From Chloroflexota bacterium (GTDB taxonomy: Bacteria > Chloroflexota > Anaerolineae > Anaerolineales > UBA4823), in assembly GCA_029265355.1 (NCBI GenBank), contig JAJUJL010000004.1, positions 62,001 through 126,000 on the forward strand: a stretch of DNA of 64,000 nt. Reading direction: 5' to 3'. The notes under the pieces are model-generated. The model had not been told where the DNA came from, ran no database searches, and was given only the letters and a program-made list of their open reading frames with translations. Positions 8,563 through 17,344 of the stretch are shown here, piece by piece; the stretch's first letter is position 1; the number at the start of each line of letters is the position of its first letter. The translations under genes and the position numbers were made by a program.

Positions 8563-10449
8563 ATGAGCTACACCAGCGCAGTACACCCCCAACCCACCCC
8601 GTTACCCCATGCATGGGCGCTTCTGTTGCGAGCCGCCTTAGCGCTGGCAACCGGCGCAGCTCTTTTTCTGGGCATGCTGGCGGCGCTGATCGTTGGCTAC
8701 GACCTTTATCATGCCGGGCGCATCTACTCGGGCGTTTCGTTAGCCGGCGTCGACCTGTCCGGCTTGACGCCCGAAGAAGCCGCCATCCAAATCAACCGCG
8801 CCATTACCTACCCGGTCACCGGGCGCATTGTCCTGCAAGAAGGTCAGAAAGTGTGGACGGCGACCCCCGCTGAATTGGGCTTATACCTGGATCCCCAAGC
8901 CAGCGCGCTGCTGGCATACCGCCATGGGCGACAGGGCAGCCTTTCCCAGCGGTTGCTCGACCAGTTCCAGGCCTGGTACACAGGCCACGACCTGCCGCCA
9001 TTGATGATCTTCGATGAGCGCGCAGCCTATGCTTACTTGAACCGCATTGCTCTGGAAATCGACCGCCCGACGATCGAGGCTTCGCTGAGCGTACAAGGCA
9101 TTGACGTGATCGTGCTTCCTGGGCAAGTTGGTCGCCGTGTCGATATCCCTGCCACGCTGCAACCGCTGGAGAGCGAGCTGCGCAAACTCACCGACGCCCT
9201 CCTACCGGTGGTCGTGCAGGAAAGCCCGCCCGTCATCCTGGACGCCAGCGCCCAGGCAGAAATCGCCCGCAAGATTCTCAGCCAACCGCTCACCGTGCAG
9301 GTGCCAGACGCACAGCCTGGCGATCCCGGACCATGGCAGTTCGACCAGCAAGCATTAGCCGGAATGCTGGTCATTGAGCGCGTGGAATCCCCCGAGGGGG
9401 CACAGTACCGGGTGGCGCTAAACGCTGCCAATATGCGCAGCTTTCTGGAAAGCATCGCTCCGGGTTTTGAGCGCCAGCCTGCCAACGCCCGCTTTATCTT
9501 CAACGACGATACCCGCCAGTTGGAAGTGATCCAGTCCGCCGTTACCGGTCGCAGCCTGAACATCGAAGCCACCATCCAGGCGATCAACGAAAAAGCCACC
9601 GCGGGGGAACACACCGTTTCCCTGGTGTTCGACTACACCGACCCGCAGATTGGCAATGATGTCACCGCCGCCGAGCTGGGCATCACCGAGCCAGTCAGTG
9701 TGCAAACCACCTACTTCTACGGCTCCAGCGCCTCCCGCATCCAAAACATCCAGATCGCGGCTTCACGCTTTCACGGCATTCTGGTGCCGCCGGGGGCGAC
9801 CTTCTCCATGGCGGAAGTGATGGGCGATGTCAGCCTGGACAACGGCTACGCCGAAGCCTTGATCATCTATGGCAATCGCACGATCAAGGGCGTCGGTGGC
9901 GGAGTGTGCCAGGTGAGCACCACGCTGTTTCGCACGGCATTTTTTGGCAGCTACCCGATCGTGGAGCGCCACTCGCACGCTTACCGGGTGTCTTACTACG
10001 AGCTGACGCGCAGCGGCAACGTGAATCCCGAACTGGCAGGCCTGGACGCCACCGTGTTCGTGCCGGTGGTGGATTTCAAGTTCACCAACGACACCCCCAA
10101 CTGGTTGTTGATGGAAACCTACGTCAATGTCCAGGCGCGCAGCCTGACCTGGAAATTCTACTCCACCTCGGACGGAAGAACGATGGAATGGGATACGACC
10201 GGGTTGCGCAATATCGTAGAGGCGCCCGAGCCGCTTTACCAGGAAAATCCTGACCTGGCAGAGGGCGAAATCCGCCAGGTGGACTGGGCCGCAGACGGCG
10301 CCGATGTCACCGTCTACCGCACCGTCTATCGCAACGGACAGATCTACCTGCAAGACCAGTTCAGCACTCACTACCAACCCTGGCAAGCAATCTACGAGTA
10401 CGGACCGGGTACCAGGATTCCCAAGGACAGGGGAGACAACAGCGATTGA
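8563..10449 (+). CDS. VanW family protein with peptidoglycan-binding-like repeats
   Basis: A 628-residue cell-envelope protein. A single transmembrane segment (about residues 24-48) anchors it, followed by an extracellular region starting GVSLAGVDLSGLTPEEA, typical of the PG_binding_4 repeats found with VanW. The VanW domain occupies about residues 385-510 and includes FHGILVPPGATFS, GVGGGVCQVSTTLF and the HSHAYRV region. The biochemical role of VanW domains is not settled; the family is linked to cell-wall physiology. It stands alone, divergent from the A2M-like gene, with a Trm112-like gene about 100 bases downstream. Confidence 0.88.
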   Translation: MSYTSAVHPQPTPLPHAWALLLRAALALATGAALFLGMLAALIVGYDLYHAGRIYSGVSLAGVDLSGLTPEEAAIQINRAITYPVTGRIVLQEGQKVWTATPAELGLYLDPQASALLAYRHGRQGSLSQRLLDQFQAWYTGHDLPPLMIFDERAAYAYLNRIALEIDRPTIEASLSVQGIDVIVLPGQVGRRVDIPATLQPLESELRKLTDALLPVVVQESPPVILDASAQAEIARKILSQPLTVQVPDAQPGDPGPWQFDQQALAGMLVIERVESPEGAQYRVALNAANMRSFLESIAPGFERQPANARFIFNDDTRQLEVIQSAVTGRSLNIEATIQAINEKATAGEHTVSLVFDYTDPQIGNDVTAAELGITEPVSVQTTYFYGSSASRIQNIQIAASRFHGILVPPGATFSMAEVMGDVSLDNGYAEALIIYGNRTIKGVGGGVCQVSTTLFRTAFFGSYPIVERHSHAYRVSYYELTRSGNVNPELAGLDATVFVPVVDFKFTNDTPNWLLMETYVNVQARSLTWKFYSTSDGRTMEWDTTGLRNIVEAPEPLYQENPDLAEGEIRQVDWAADGADVTVYRTVYRNGQIYLQDQFSTHYQPWQAIYEYGPGTRIPKDRGDNSD

Positions 10450-10547
10450 GTCGCCGTCATACCACAAACGGGTTCGCTTTGGTGTAGAATAGACCTCGGA
10501 TGCGCAGCAGTGGTACTGCCGCCGACACCTTTGCTCAGGAGTGAACC

Positions 10548-10766
10548 ATGCTCAGTCAAGATTTCCTGGATATTCTGCGCTGCCCGGCGTGTGTGCGAGA
10601 GAAAGAGGGCCTGCTCGAATATTATCGCGAAGCCTGGTTGATCTGCCAGGATTGTGGACGCAAATATCCGGTAAAGGATGATATCCCGGTCATGCTGATC
10701 GACGTCGGCGATAAATGGGCTAAAACCGCCAAAGCCGATCTACCCGTCCCAGCGCCTGCCGAATAG
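10548..10766 (+). CDS. Trm112 family protein (UPF0434-like)
   Basis: A 72-residue protein with two CxxC-type pairs (CPAC near residue 14 and CQDC near residue 33) and the family's KYPVKDDIPVML stretch. It should form a small zinc-ribbon-like fold. Trm112-like proteins act as partners or activators of methyltransferases in eukaryotes and archaea; the bacterial members are poorly characterised. A clear ribosome site (CAGGAG) precedes the ATG. No obvious methyltransferase lies next to it. The HEAT-repeat gene follows by 25 bases and may be co-transcribed. Confidence 0.88.
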   Translation: MLSQDFLDILRCPACVREKEGLLEYYREAWLICQDCGRKYPVKDDIPVMLIDVGDKWAKTAKADLPVPAPAE

Positions 10767-10791
10767 CCCCCATCCCGGATCGCTCAACCCC

Positions 10792-11370
10792 ATGGACGCT
10801 CTGGATCAATTGATCGCGGAGTTGACCAGCGGCGATGACCGCCGTGCAGAAGCGGCTGCGCAGAAGCTGGCAGCCGCCGGCGAAAACGCCGCCAGCGCGC
10901 TGCAGGCGCTGCTTGCTTCTCCCGACAGCGATACCCGTTGGTGGGCGGCGCGCGCCCTGGCAGAAATTCCCAGCGAGCAAGCAGTCAATGGCTTGCTGCA
11001 GGCGCTTGCCGATCCAGACCCGGCTGTGCGCCAGTGCGCCGCCCTGGGCTGCGGCAAACAGCGGGCGCGCTCTGCCGTGCCGGCTCTGCTACGCGCCATG
11101 CATGACAGCGACTCATTGACGGCGCGCCTGGCAGCCAACGCTCTGGTGATCATTGGCTCCCTGGCGGTTGAGCCATTGGTAGAAGTGCTGAAAGGCGCAA
11201 CTCAGAGCGTCAAGCTGGAAGCGGCCCGCGCTCTGGCGTTGATCAGCGACCCGCGCGCAATTCCGGCTTTATTCGACGCTTTGGACAACGACTCGCTGCT
11301 GCTTGAATACTGGGCGAATGAGGGCCTGGAACGCATGGGAGTGGGCATGACGTTCTTCAAACCTGTGTAG
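10792..11370 (+). CDS. HEAT-repeat protein
   Basis: A 192-residue soluble protein made of about five to six helical HEAT-like units. The pattern DSDTRWWAARALAEI, DPAVRQCAALGCGK, SLTARLAANALVIIG and SVKLEAARALALI repeats every 30 or so residues. Such proteins are scaffolds for protein contacts, and some resemble phycobilin-lyase-like HEAT families. No catalytic motif is present, so no specific function can be given. It lies just after the Trm112-like gene and converges on the DUF456 gene. No strong Shine-Dalgarno site precedes the ATG. Confidence 0.8.
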   Translation: MDALDQLIAELTSGDDRRAEAAAQKLAAAGENAASALQALLASPDSDTRWWAARALAEIPSEQAVNGLLQALADPDPAVRQCAALGCGKQRARSAVPALLRAMHDSDSLTARLAANALVIIGSLAVEPLVEVLKGATQSVKLEAARALALISDPRAIPALFDALDNDSLLLEYWANEGLERMGVGMTFFKPV

Positions 11371-11410
11371 AACGAGCTGTTTGCTCGCTCATTCCAGCGC
11401 CTCCAGGCGC

Positions 11411-11908
11411 TCATCCCTTCCAAACCCACAACCACCACAGCGCCATCATCACCAGGCCAATCAGGAAACGCACCACAAAGGACAACCCCCAACCGGTGAG
11501 CAACCCCATCAACGCCTGGCGGGCTTTTTCCCAATCCCCCAGGCGACGGTATTCTAATCCCAAGACCACCAGCGGCGCGGCGATCAGCCCACCCACTGGC
11601 GGCACCGCGAATGTGCCCACCACTCCAGCAATCGCCGCCAGGATGATCGTGTTCCAGGAGGCGCCGCCCTTGCGCGCCCCAGCGCCCATAAAGATATTGT
11701 CGATCACCGTGCCAACTGCGAACAGAATAGTGATGACAACGAATAAAGCCAGCCCCAGGCGTCCGAAACCGGCAGCGATGCCGTAACCCAGCGCCGACAG
11801 CCAGATGATGGTGACACCGGGAAAGATGGGAATCAAAAGCCCCAACAAGCCCACCGCCATAAACACCTGCACGACCACCACAATCGTAACGTTCAACCAA
11901 TCCGGCAT
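11411..11908 (-). CDS. DUF456 family integral membrane protein
   Basis: A 165-residue protein that is hydrophobic through nearly its whole length, with about five transmembrane segments. The opening PGLLGLLIPIFPG-type motif (here VGLLGLLIPIFPGVTIIWL) and the glycine-rich IAGVVGTFAVPPVGGLIAAPL segment are typical of DUF456. Its role is unknown. GGAGGG lies upstream of the ATG. It is transcribed in the same direction as serS but is separated from it by about 130 bases containing a 14-bp inverted repeat. Confidence 0.85.
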   Translation of the reverse strand: MPDWLNVTIVVVVQVFMAVGLLGLLIPIFPGVTIIWLSALGYGIAAGFGRLGLALFVVITILFAVGTVIDNIFMGAGARKGGASWNTIILAAIAGVVGTFAVPPVGGLIAAPLVVLGLEYRRLGDWEKARQALMGLLTGWGLSFVVRFLIGLVMMALWWLWVWKG

Positions 11909-11932
11909 AGATCAAGTCCCTCCAGAGTAACC

Positions 11933-11965
11933 AGGTGGAGGCATGGCTATCCCATGCCTCCACCT
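11933..11965. repeat. Inverted repeat between serS and DUF456 gene
   Basis: The arms AGGTGGAGGCATGG and CCATGCCTCCACCT pair over 14 bases with a five-base loop. It sits downstream of serS and upstream of the DUF456 gene. A T-tract on the minus strand lies before rather than after the hairpin, so it is not a canonical Rho-independent terminator; it could stabilise the serS mRNA end. Confidence 0.5.
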
Positions 11966-12035
11966 GAAAAACACGGCACGGCTGTCTTTTCACAGAGCCG
12001 GCTGCCATCGTCACGCCGCCGGGCTTTCAAGGCTT

Positions 12036-13310
12036 TTATGAGGCCTTGATCACCTCAATACCGCCCATCCACGGGCGCAGCACCTCTGGCACCACCACGC
12101 TGCCATCGGCCTGTTGATAGTTTTCCAGCACAGCGATCAACGTGCGCGGCATGCCCAATCCTGATCCATTGAGCGTGTGAACGAAGCGAGCGCGCCCGCC
12201 ATCCGCCGGGCGATACTTGATGTTGGCCCGTCGGGCCTGGAAATCGGTCACATTCGAGACCGAGGACACTTCCAGCCACTCACCGCAGCCTGGCGCCCAC
12301 ACCTCGAAATCATAGGTGATCGCCGAGCCAAAGCCGATATCGCTCGTGCAGAGCTGCTTCACCCGGTAGGTCAGCCCCAGCTCGGCGCAGGTGGCTTCAG
12401 CGTCGGCAGCCATCTTCTGGAAAGCCGCTGGCGAGTCTTCCGGGCGGGTGAAGATGTACATCTCCACCTTGTCGAACTGGTGACCACGCTTGATGCCGCG
12501 CACATCCCGCCCGGCGCTCATCTTTTCGCGACGGAAGCAGGGTGTATAAGCCGTGTAATACAGCGGCAATTGCGCCTCGTCCAGGATCTCATCCATGTGC
12601 AGACCAGTCAGCGGCACCTCGGCAGTGGGCACCATCCACAGGTCCTCTTCGTGATCGCGATACAGGTTATCCTGGAACTTGGGAAGCTGCCCGGCGCCGT
12701 ACAATGTCTGTCCTTTCACCATGAAAGGCGGGTACTTTTCGGTGTAACCCTGGCGGATGTGCAGGTCCAGCATCCATGAAATCAACGCGCGCTGCAGACG
12801 CGCTCCGGCGCCGCTCAGTACGTAAAAACGCGAGCCTGTGATTTTTACGCCGCGCTCGAAATCAATGATGCCCAACGCCGGTCCCAGATCCCAATGTGGC
12901 TTGGGCTCAAAATCGAAATGAGGAATCTCGCCGACCGTGCGCAGGACGACGTTCTCATCTTCGCTCCTGCCGAAGGGTGTGCTTGGATCGGGCAAATTGG
13001 GAATGATGGATAACTGATTGTGAAGCCCTTCCTCTACCTGGCGCAGCGTTTCATCCAGAGCAGCGATGCGGTCGCCCACCCCACGCATGGCGTCGATCTT
13101 GGCCTGGCGTTCGGCAGGGTCCTTCATCCGCCCGATCTCCTTAGAGACTGCGTTGCGCTCAGCCTTGAGCGCTTCAACTTCCTGGATAATCGAACGGCGG
13201 CGCTCGTCCAGCGCCAGCACCTGCTCCACTGGCGAGGGGTCCATCTGGCGGGCGAGCATCGCCTGGCGCACCACATCTGGCTTTTCGCGAATTAAGTTGA
13301 TATCGATCAC
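12036..13310 (-). CDS. serS: Seryl-tRNA synthetase
   Basis: Charges tRNA-Ser with serine in the cytoplasm. The 424-residue length matches the family. The N-terminal part forms the long helical arm (residues about 30-105, rich in E/R/K) that grips the tRNA-Ser variable arm. The class II catalytic core carries motif 2 ([21 protein letters not shown]) and motif 3 ([18 protein letters not shown]). The ORF track over-extends the gene into its leader. The GTG at 13310 is the real start because AGGAGGTG sits at ideal spacing and the protein then begins with the usual [11 protein letters not shown]. Expression is predicted to be controlled by the upstream T-box. Confidence 0.96.
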   Translation of the reverse strand: MIDINLIREKPDVVRQAMLARQMDPSPVEQVLALDERRRSIIQEVEALKAERNAVSKEIGRMKDPAERQAKIDAMRGVGDRIAALDETLRQVEEGLHNQLSIIPNLPDPSTPFGRSEDENVVLRTVGEIPHFDFEPKPHWDLGPALGIIDFERGVKITGSRFYVLSGAGARLQRALISWMLDLHIRQGYTEKYPPFMVKGQTLYGAGQLPKFQDNLYRDHEEDLWMVPTAEVPLTGLHMDEILDEAQLPLYYTAYTPCFRREKMSAGRDVRGIKRGHQFDKVEMYIFTRPEDSPAAFQKMAADAEATCAELGLTYRVKQLCTSDIGFGSAITYDFEVWAPGCGEWLEVSSVSNVTDFQARRANIKYRPADGGRARFVHTLNGSGLGMPRTLIAVLENYQQADGSVVVPEVLRPWMGGIEVIKAS

Positions 13311-13339
13311 AGCAGCACCTCCTGCATAGCGACCTCCCG

Positions 13340-13640
13340 TGCGGCGTATTCGCCTCACCACCGGAGGCAAGAATAGAATGCGCCCCTCCGACCTGCAGGA
13401 CGAGAGGGGCGCTCGTGGTGCCACCTGCGTTCGCCGCCCCATTCGGGGCGACCTCCAACTCGCGCTAACGGGCGAACCCGATCCCCCTTACGAAGCCTGC
13501 CCAGGCTCCCCTGCGGGGGCGACTGGCCCTTGCGGGCCGGCGGAGGGGATTTCGGCGCACTCCCCGGCTGCCTCGCACCTACCGGCAGCTCTCTGGATCG
13601 GTATACGCTTACTGGTCTCCGCGCTGGTCTTGCAATATGG
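13340..13640 (-). promoter_or_regulatory. T-box riboswitch leader of serS
   Basis: The leader senses uncharged tRNA-Ser by direct pairing. On the minus strand the conserved T-box core AGGTGGCACCACGAGC lies at 13411-13426. It is followed by a GC-rich hairpin (13380-13412, arms GCGCCCCTC and GAGGGGCGC) and a T-rich run, which is the terminator competing with the antiterminator. Further upstream, AGAGAGCTGCC and GGTGCGAGGCAGC (about 13567-13594) match the Stem I distal features of T-boxes. A UCC within GAAATCCCC (about 13543-13551) is a candidate serine specifier codon, by inference only. The order Stem I, T-box, terminator, serS is complete. Confidence 0.88.
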
Positions 13641-13645
13641 ACTGG

Positions 13646-13673
13646 ATTATACCTGAGGCCACAAAGTTGTCAA
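13646..13673 (-). promoter_or_regulatory. Sigma-70-type promoter of the serS T-box transcript
   Basis: Reading the minus strand, TTGACA (13668-13673) is followed by a 16-base spacer and TATAAT (13646-13651). Both hexamers are perfect consensus. Transcription would begin near 13639, just before the T-box Stem I. Confidence 0.88.
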
Positions 13674-13754
13674 GCCGCCGCCCACTAAAATGATGTTAGT
13701 GATCATCTTACCGAACACCCGGTTCCCAAACATCTCGGTGGATTTTCAGCGGGC

Positions 13755-15272
13755 TCACTCTTCTCGCTCGCGCAAGTGTGGAAAAAGGATCACCTCGCGG
13801 ATATTGGCGCTGTCGGTAAATAGCATCACCAGGCGGTCAATGCCCATGCCAAAGCCACCATTGGGCGGCATACCGTAGCGCATGGCGCGCAGGTAATCTT
13901 CATCCATTGGGTGGCGCTCTTCATCGTCAGCAGCATAGGCGCGGCCCATCTCGATGAAGCGCGCTTCTTGATCCAAAGGATCGTTCAACTCGGTGAAAGC
14001 ATTGCACAGCTCGAAGCCCGCCATAAAGGCCTCGAAGCGCTCCACCAGGTGCGGGCTGCCAGGGATGCTCTTCGCCAGCGGGGTGATATCGCGCGGATAC
14101 TCGTAGATAAAAGTGGGCTGCAGAAGCGTCGGCTCCAGGAAATCGCCGACCAACGAATCGATCAGTTTGCCGCGCGGCGCCTTGGGATCCACCTGCAGGT
14201 TTAGCTGGCGCATCGCCTGCGCCAGGCTTTCTGCCGTCGGGTGGGCATCGATGTCAATGCCGGTTTTTTCCAACAAACCATCGCGCATGCGGAGGCGCCG
14301 CCAGGGCGGGTTGAGGTCAATCTCCTGCCCCTGGTAAGTCAGTATACGGCGTCCCAGCACCCGGTCAGCAACATACACCACCATTTCTTCGGTCAACGCC
14401 ATCACCTGTTCGTAATCAGCATAAGCCCAGTAAAACTCCAGCATGGTGAATTCCGGGTTGTGAGTGCGGTCCACACCCTCGTTGCGGAAGTCGCGTCCGA
14501 TCTCATACACCCGCTCGAGGTTGCCCACCAGCAAGCGCTTGAGGTACAGCTCGAAAGAGATGCGCAAGTACAGATCCTGCTTGAGCTGGTTGTGATGGGT
14601 GATGAAGGGACGCGCTGCCGCGCCGCCGTACAGGGGCTGCAATATCGGCGTCTCCACTTCCAGGAAACCGCGGCTGTCCAGGAAATCGCGCAGGGCGCGA
14701 GTGACCGCCGCGCGCGTCTGGAAGATCTGGCGCACTTCCGGGTTGACCGCCAGGTCGGCGTAACGCTGGCGATAGCGTGACTCAGGGTCGGTGAGCACCG
14801 CGTGACGCACCACCTGACCGTCCACCAACTCATCCTTGGCCGCTGGCAAGGGCGTGATCGCTTTCGAAAGCAAGCGGAACGACTCGACGCGCAGGGTGAC
14901 CTCACCGGTGCGCGTGCGAAACATCTCACCGGAGGCCTGCACGAAGTCACCCAGGTCATAATCGCGGGTGAAATGCGCCAACTGATCCTCTCCCAAATCG
15001 TTCTGGCGCAAGAAAAGCTGCACGCGGCCGTAGCCGTCTTCAATATGCGCGAAGGTGATCTTACCCATCGGGCGCATCGAGCGCAGCCGTCCCACCAGGG
15101 TTGCCCTGACCGGGTCGGCGCCGCCGGCAGCTTCGCTGCGCTCAAACGTCTGTATGGCTTCCAGGCTGGTGTGGGTGCGCTGGGCGCGGGTGGGGTAGGG
15201 TTCGATTCCCTCCCGACGCAATCGCTGCAGCTTCTCAAGACGAATTTTTTCCAGGTTAGTGTACTCAGTCAT
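13755..15272 (-). CDS. lysS: Lysyl-tRNA synthetase, class II
   Basis: Charges tRNA-Lys in the cytoplasm. The 505-residue protein has an N-terminal OB-fold anticodon-binding domain (VRATLVGRLRSMRPMGKITF, about residues 56-150) and a class II catalytic domain with motif 2 (FRNEGVDRTHNPEFTMLEF) and motif 3 (GGFGMGIDRLVMLF). GAAGGA precedes the ATG. It lies downstream of greA, with a strong terminator in the 80-base gap, so its own transcription or read-through is needed. No T-box is visible before it. Confidence 0.97.
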   Translation of the reverse strand: MTEYTNLEKIRLEKLQRLRREGIEPYPTRAQRTHTSLEAIQTFERSEAAGGADPVRATLVGRLRSMRPMGKITFAHIEDGYGRVQLFLRQNDLGEDQLAHFTRDYDLGDFVQASGEMFRTRTGEVTLRVESFRLLSKAITPLPAAKDELVDGQVVRHAVLTDPESRYRQRYADLAVNPEVRQIFQTRAAVTRALRDFLDSRGFLEVETPILQPLYGGAAARPFITHHNQLKQDLYLRISFELYLKRLLVGNLERVYEIGRDFRNEGVDRTHNPEFTMLEFYWAYADYEQVMALTEEMVVYVADRVLGRRILTYQGQEIDLNPPWRRLRMRDGLLEKTGIDIDAHPTAESLAQAMRQLNLQVDPKAPRGKLIDSLVGDFLEPTLLQPTFIYEYPRDITPLAKSIPGSPHLVERFEAFMAGFELCNAFTELNDPLDQEARFIEMGRAYAADDEERHPMDEDYLRAMRYGMPPNGGFGMGIDRLVMLFTDSANIREVILFPHLREREE

Positions 15273-15303
15273 ATTGCCATTCCTTCGCCATTGTCCGATT
15301 AAG

Positions 15304-15337
15304 AAAAAGCCCCGCGCAGGGCGTGCTTGCGCGGGGC
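15304..15337 (-). terminator. Rho-independent terminator after greA
   Basis: Ten-base-pair stem GCCCCGCGCA/TGCGCGGGGC (15309-15337), followed on the minus strand by a TTTTT run (15304-15308). It sits between the greA stop and the lysS start. Confidence 0.88.
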
Positions 15338-15355
15338 CCGGTGAGCAGCCCCAAT

Positions 15356-15817
15356 TTATTCGACCTTGATCACTTTGACGTGGAAAGAGCCGCCCGGAGC
15401 ATCTACTTTTACCGTATCTCCAGCGCGGTGATCCAGCAACGCGCGCCCCAAGGGCGATTCATTCGAAATACGACCATGGCGTGGGCTGGCTTCCGCCGGG
15501 CCAACGATCGTGTACACTTCCGGCTCGTTGTCGCCTTCCTGGATGGTCACCGTCGCGCCGACCTGGATGACATCCATATTGCCTGTTTCTACGATCACGC
15601 GAGCATTGGCAAGCAGAATCTCCAGCTCCTGGATGCGTCCTTCCACAAAAGCCTGTTCGTTCTTGGCGGCTTCATATTCTGCGTCTTCGATCAGCTCGCC
15701 GCCCTCCATCGCCTCGTGCAAGCGCGCAGCCACTTCCTGGCGCTTCACCGTGCGCAGGTATTCGAGCTCTTCTAGCAGCTTTTGATAGCCCTGTTGGGTC
15801 AAAAATGAAGGAGGCAT
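15356..15817 (-). CDS. greA: Transcription elongation factor GreA
   Basis: Rescues stalled RNA polymerase by stimulating cleavage of the backtracked transcript. The 153-residue protein has the usual N-terminal coiled coil with acidic tip (GELIEDAEYEAAKNEQAFVEGRI) and a C-terminal FKBP-like domain ending SPLGRALLDHRAGDTVKVDAPGG. Length and domain order match GreA. It begins MPPSFLTQQGYQKLLEEL, as in other members. A terminator follows the stop codon. Confidence 0.96.
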   Translation of the reverse strand: MPPSFLTQQGYQKLLEELEYLRTVKRQEVAARLHEAMEGGELIEDAEYEAAKNEQAFVEGRIQELEILLANARVIVETGNMDVIQVGATVTIQEGDNEPEVYTIVGPAEASPRHGRISNESPLGRALLDHRAGDTVKVDAPGGSFHVKVIKVE

Positions 15818-15869
15818 GCTATACTTCCTATCCAGGTATCAGAAACAATTACCCCGTCCAGTGATTGTC

Positions 15870-15903
15870 AAGAGGTCGGCATCTCCTGATGCCGGCCTCG
15901 CTG
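15870..15903. repeat. Inverted repeat upstream of greA
   Basis: Arms AGGTCGGCATC and GATGCCGGCCT form a stem with one G-T/C-type imperfection and a four-base loop. It lies in the 190-base gap between the PIG-L gene end and the greA start, so it could be the terminator of the PIG-L transcript, although only a weak T-tract follows. A TTGACA (minus strand, 15866-15871) partly overlaps its edge and may belong to a greA promoter whose -10 I could not fix. Confidence 0.4.
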
Positions 15904-16009
15904 AAAACATTGCGCGGCGTTTTAGGAAAGCTGTTGCTTTCGGTTGCGCCGCGCTGAAATTTTAGCACAAATCAATTAAGCGCGCAAGATTAGAACACAT
16001 ATTCCAAAC

Positions 16010-16741
16010 TCAGGTTCTGACCCACAAGCGCACCCCTCGTATTTCCCCCCAATATTCCTTTATCGCTGCCCGCATTGCCTCCGCGTCTATCCAAAAGGTG
16101 CTGATCTGAGAAGCATGCGCCGCCACCGCCTCTCCCCAGGCATCCAGTCCCGGTTGGCTGACCGGAAACACCCGCGCCTGCCACATTTCACGTTCCCAGG
16201 CAGGTATCGGCTCTGCCTGGCGCAGCACGTATGGGTAATCCGGGTAGTACCACAGGGGACGCCCCAGCATTTCGGCTGCCTGACGCGTCAGTTTGTGATC
16301 GACGTGCCCGCCCAACGCCAACGGACAAACCAGTACGGCATCCAGAGGCGCTGCTACCAGCTCGCGATGCACCGCTTGAATAGTCGGCAGGTCGGCAGGG
16401 TGCAGTTCGCCGAAAATGGCTTGCTCAGAGGCATACAGGTGCTCTCCACCCGGCGCCTGGCGATAGATACAGTCCAGCAGGTTGAAATGCCGCCAGCTCG
16501 CGCCCATCCTCAGGCAGGAGGCGATATCTTCTGCGCGGCGGCTCTCCACGGCCTCCGCCCCGGTTCCCCAGCGCCGGTGCAATGCCTGGGCAAACTCGGA
16601 AAGGTCGCCGCCCTCCGCCGGCGCGCCTCCGCAAACCGTCCACACTTGAACCGCGTGGCCAGAGCGAGCCTGCTCCCACAGCAAGCCTCCACATGACAGG
16701 GCAACATCATCGAAGTGAGGAGAAAGATAGATCCACTGCAT
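16010..16741 (-). CDS. PIG-L (LmbE-like) family deacetylase
   Basis: A 243-residue zinc-dependent N-acetyl hydrolase of the LmbE/PIG-L fold. The first metal-binding motif SPHFDDVALSCGG sits at residues 7-19, and the second histidine pair is in GGHVDHK near residue 146. Family members deacetylate GlcNAc-containing substrates in pathways such as mycothiol or bacillithiol synthesis, but the substrate here cannot be told from sequence. It stands alone on the minus strand between greA and a divergent P/T-rich membrane protein. A TATGAT is visible about ten bases before the ATG, so the mRNA leader may be very short. Confidence 0.9.
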   Translation of the reverse strand: MQWIYLSPHFDDVALSCGGLLWEQARSGHAVQVWTVCGGAPAEGGDLSEFAQALHRRWGTGAEAVESRRAEDIASCLRMGASWRHFNLLDCIYRQAPGGEHLYASEQAIFGELHPADLPTIQAVHRELVAAPLDAVLVCPLALGGHVDHKLTRQAAEMLGRPLWYYPDYPYVLRQAEPIPAWEREMWQARVFPVSQPGLDAWGEAVAAHASQISTFWIDAEAMRAAIKEYWGEIRGVRLWVRT

Positions 16742-16884
16742 GCTCCAGTTTTATCATATTGCTCTGCGCGCCGAAAGGGAATTTGGCGCACCTGTGAGCG
16801 GCAGCGCCATGTTCAGATCAACTGCCTTGTTCCTTGCCACGATTGCAGGCTGATGATATCATCAAGAGCGTCGAGGTCTTGTGA

Positions 16885-17322
16885 ATGTCTTATAATCCTG
16901 ATGCGCGCCGGCGCATCCGCCTGGCGCTGTTCTTCACCATATTAGCCACTATTCCCTGCTACTGCATTGGGCTGTTTGCAGTCAGCTTTGCGCCCGATAA
17001 TGGTCCAGCGCCCACCGCCACCATCCAACCAACTCGCACGCTGACGCCCAGCATCACGCCCACGCTAACCTTTACCGCCTCCATCACCCCCACTTCTTCT
17101 GGCACGCCGCAACCCAGCGCCACTTTCACGATTACACCCACACCCACGCAAACGGCGACCTTGACGCCCTTCATGACGCCCACTCGCACACCTACGCCAA
17201 CGCTGATAGATTCCCCCACGCCGACGGTCACCGCCACCCTGGCGCCGCCATCTCCCACACCGACTACCCCGCCAGCCAATTCAGGTACGCCGACGCCAAC
17301 CCTTCCACCGGACGAAAACTAA
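16885..17322 (+). CDS. Membrane-anchored Pro/Thr-rich protein
   Basis: A 145-residue protein with one N-terminal transmembrane segment (about residues 12-34, [20 protein letters not shown]) and an extracytoplasmic tail of about 100 residues dominated by Thr, Pro and Ser in TPTPT-like runs. No domain is recognised. Such low-complexity tails are common as flexible, possibly O-glycosylated spacers in Chloroflexota surface proteins, and here nothing follows the spacer. It ends 22 bases before the first M42 peptidase. GAGG lies upstream of the ATG. Confidence 0.65.
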   Translation: MSYNPDARRRIRLALFFTILATIPCYCIGLFAVSFAPDNGPAPTATIQPTRTLTPSITPTLTFTASITPTSSGTPQPSATFTITPTPTQTATLTPFMTPTRTPTPTLIDSPTPTVTATLAPPSPTPTTPPANSGTPTPTLPPDEN

Positions 17323-17344
17323 AACCCTGCCTGCTCACCCCATC

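Noticed and set aside
15195-15230. tRNA T-arm-like sequence GGGTTCGATTCCC
   Set aside because: It lies inside the lysS coding frame (REGIEPYPTRAQ) and no acceptor, D or anticodon arms can be drawn around it.
16985-17310. CRISPR-like or minisatellite array in the P/T-rich gene
   Set aside because: The repetition is irregular codon-level Pro/Thr low complexity, with no constant repeat-spacer structure.
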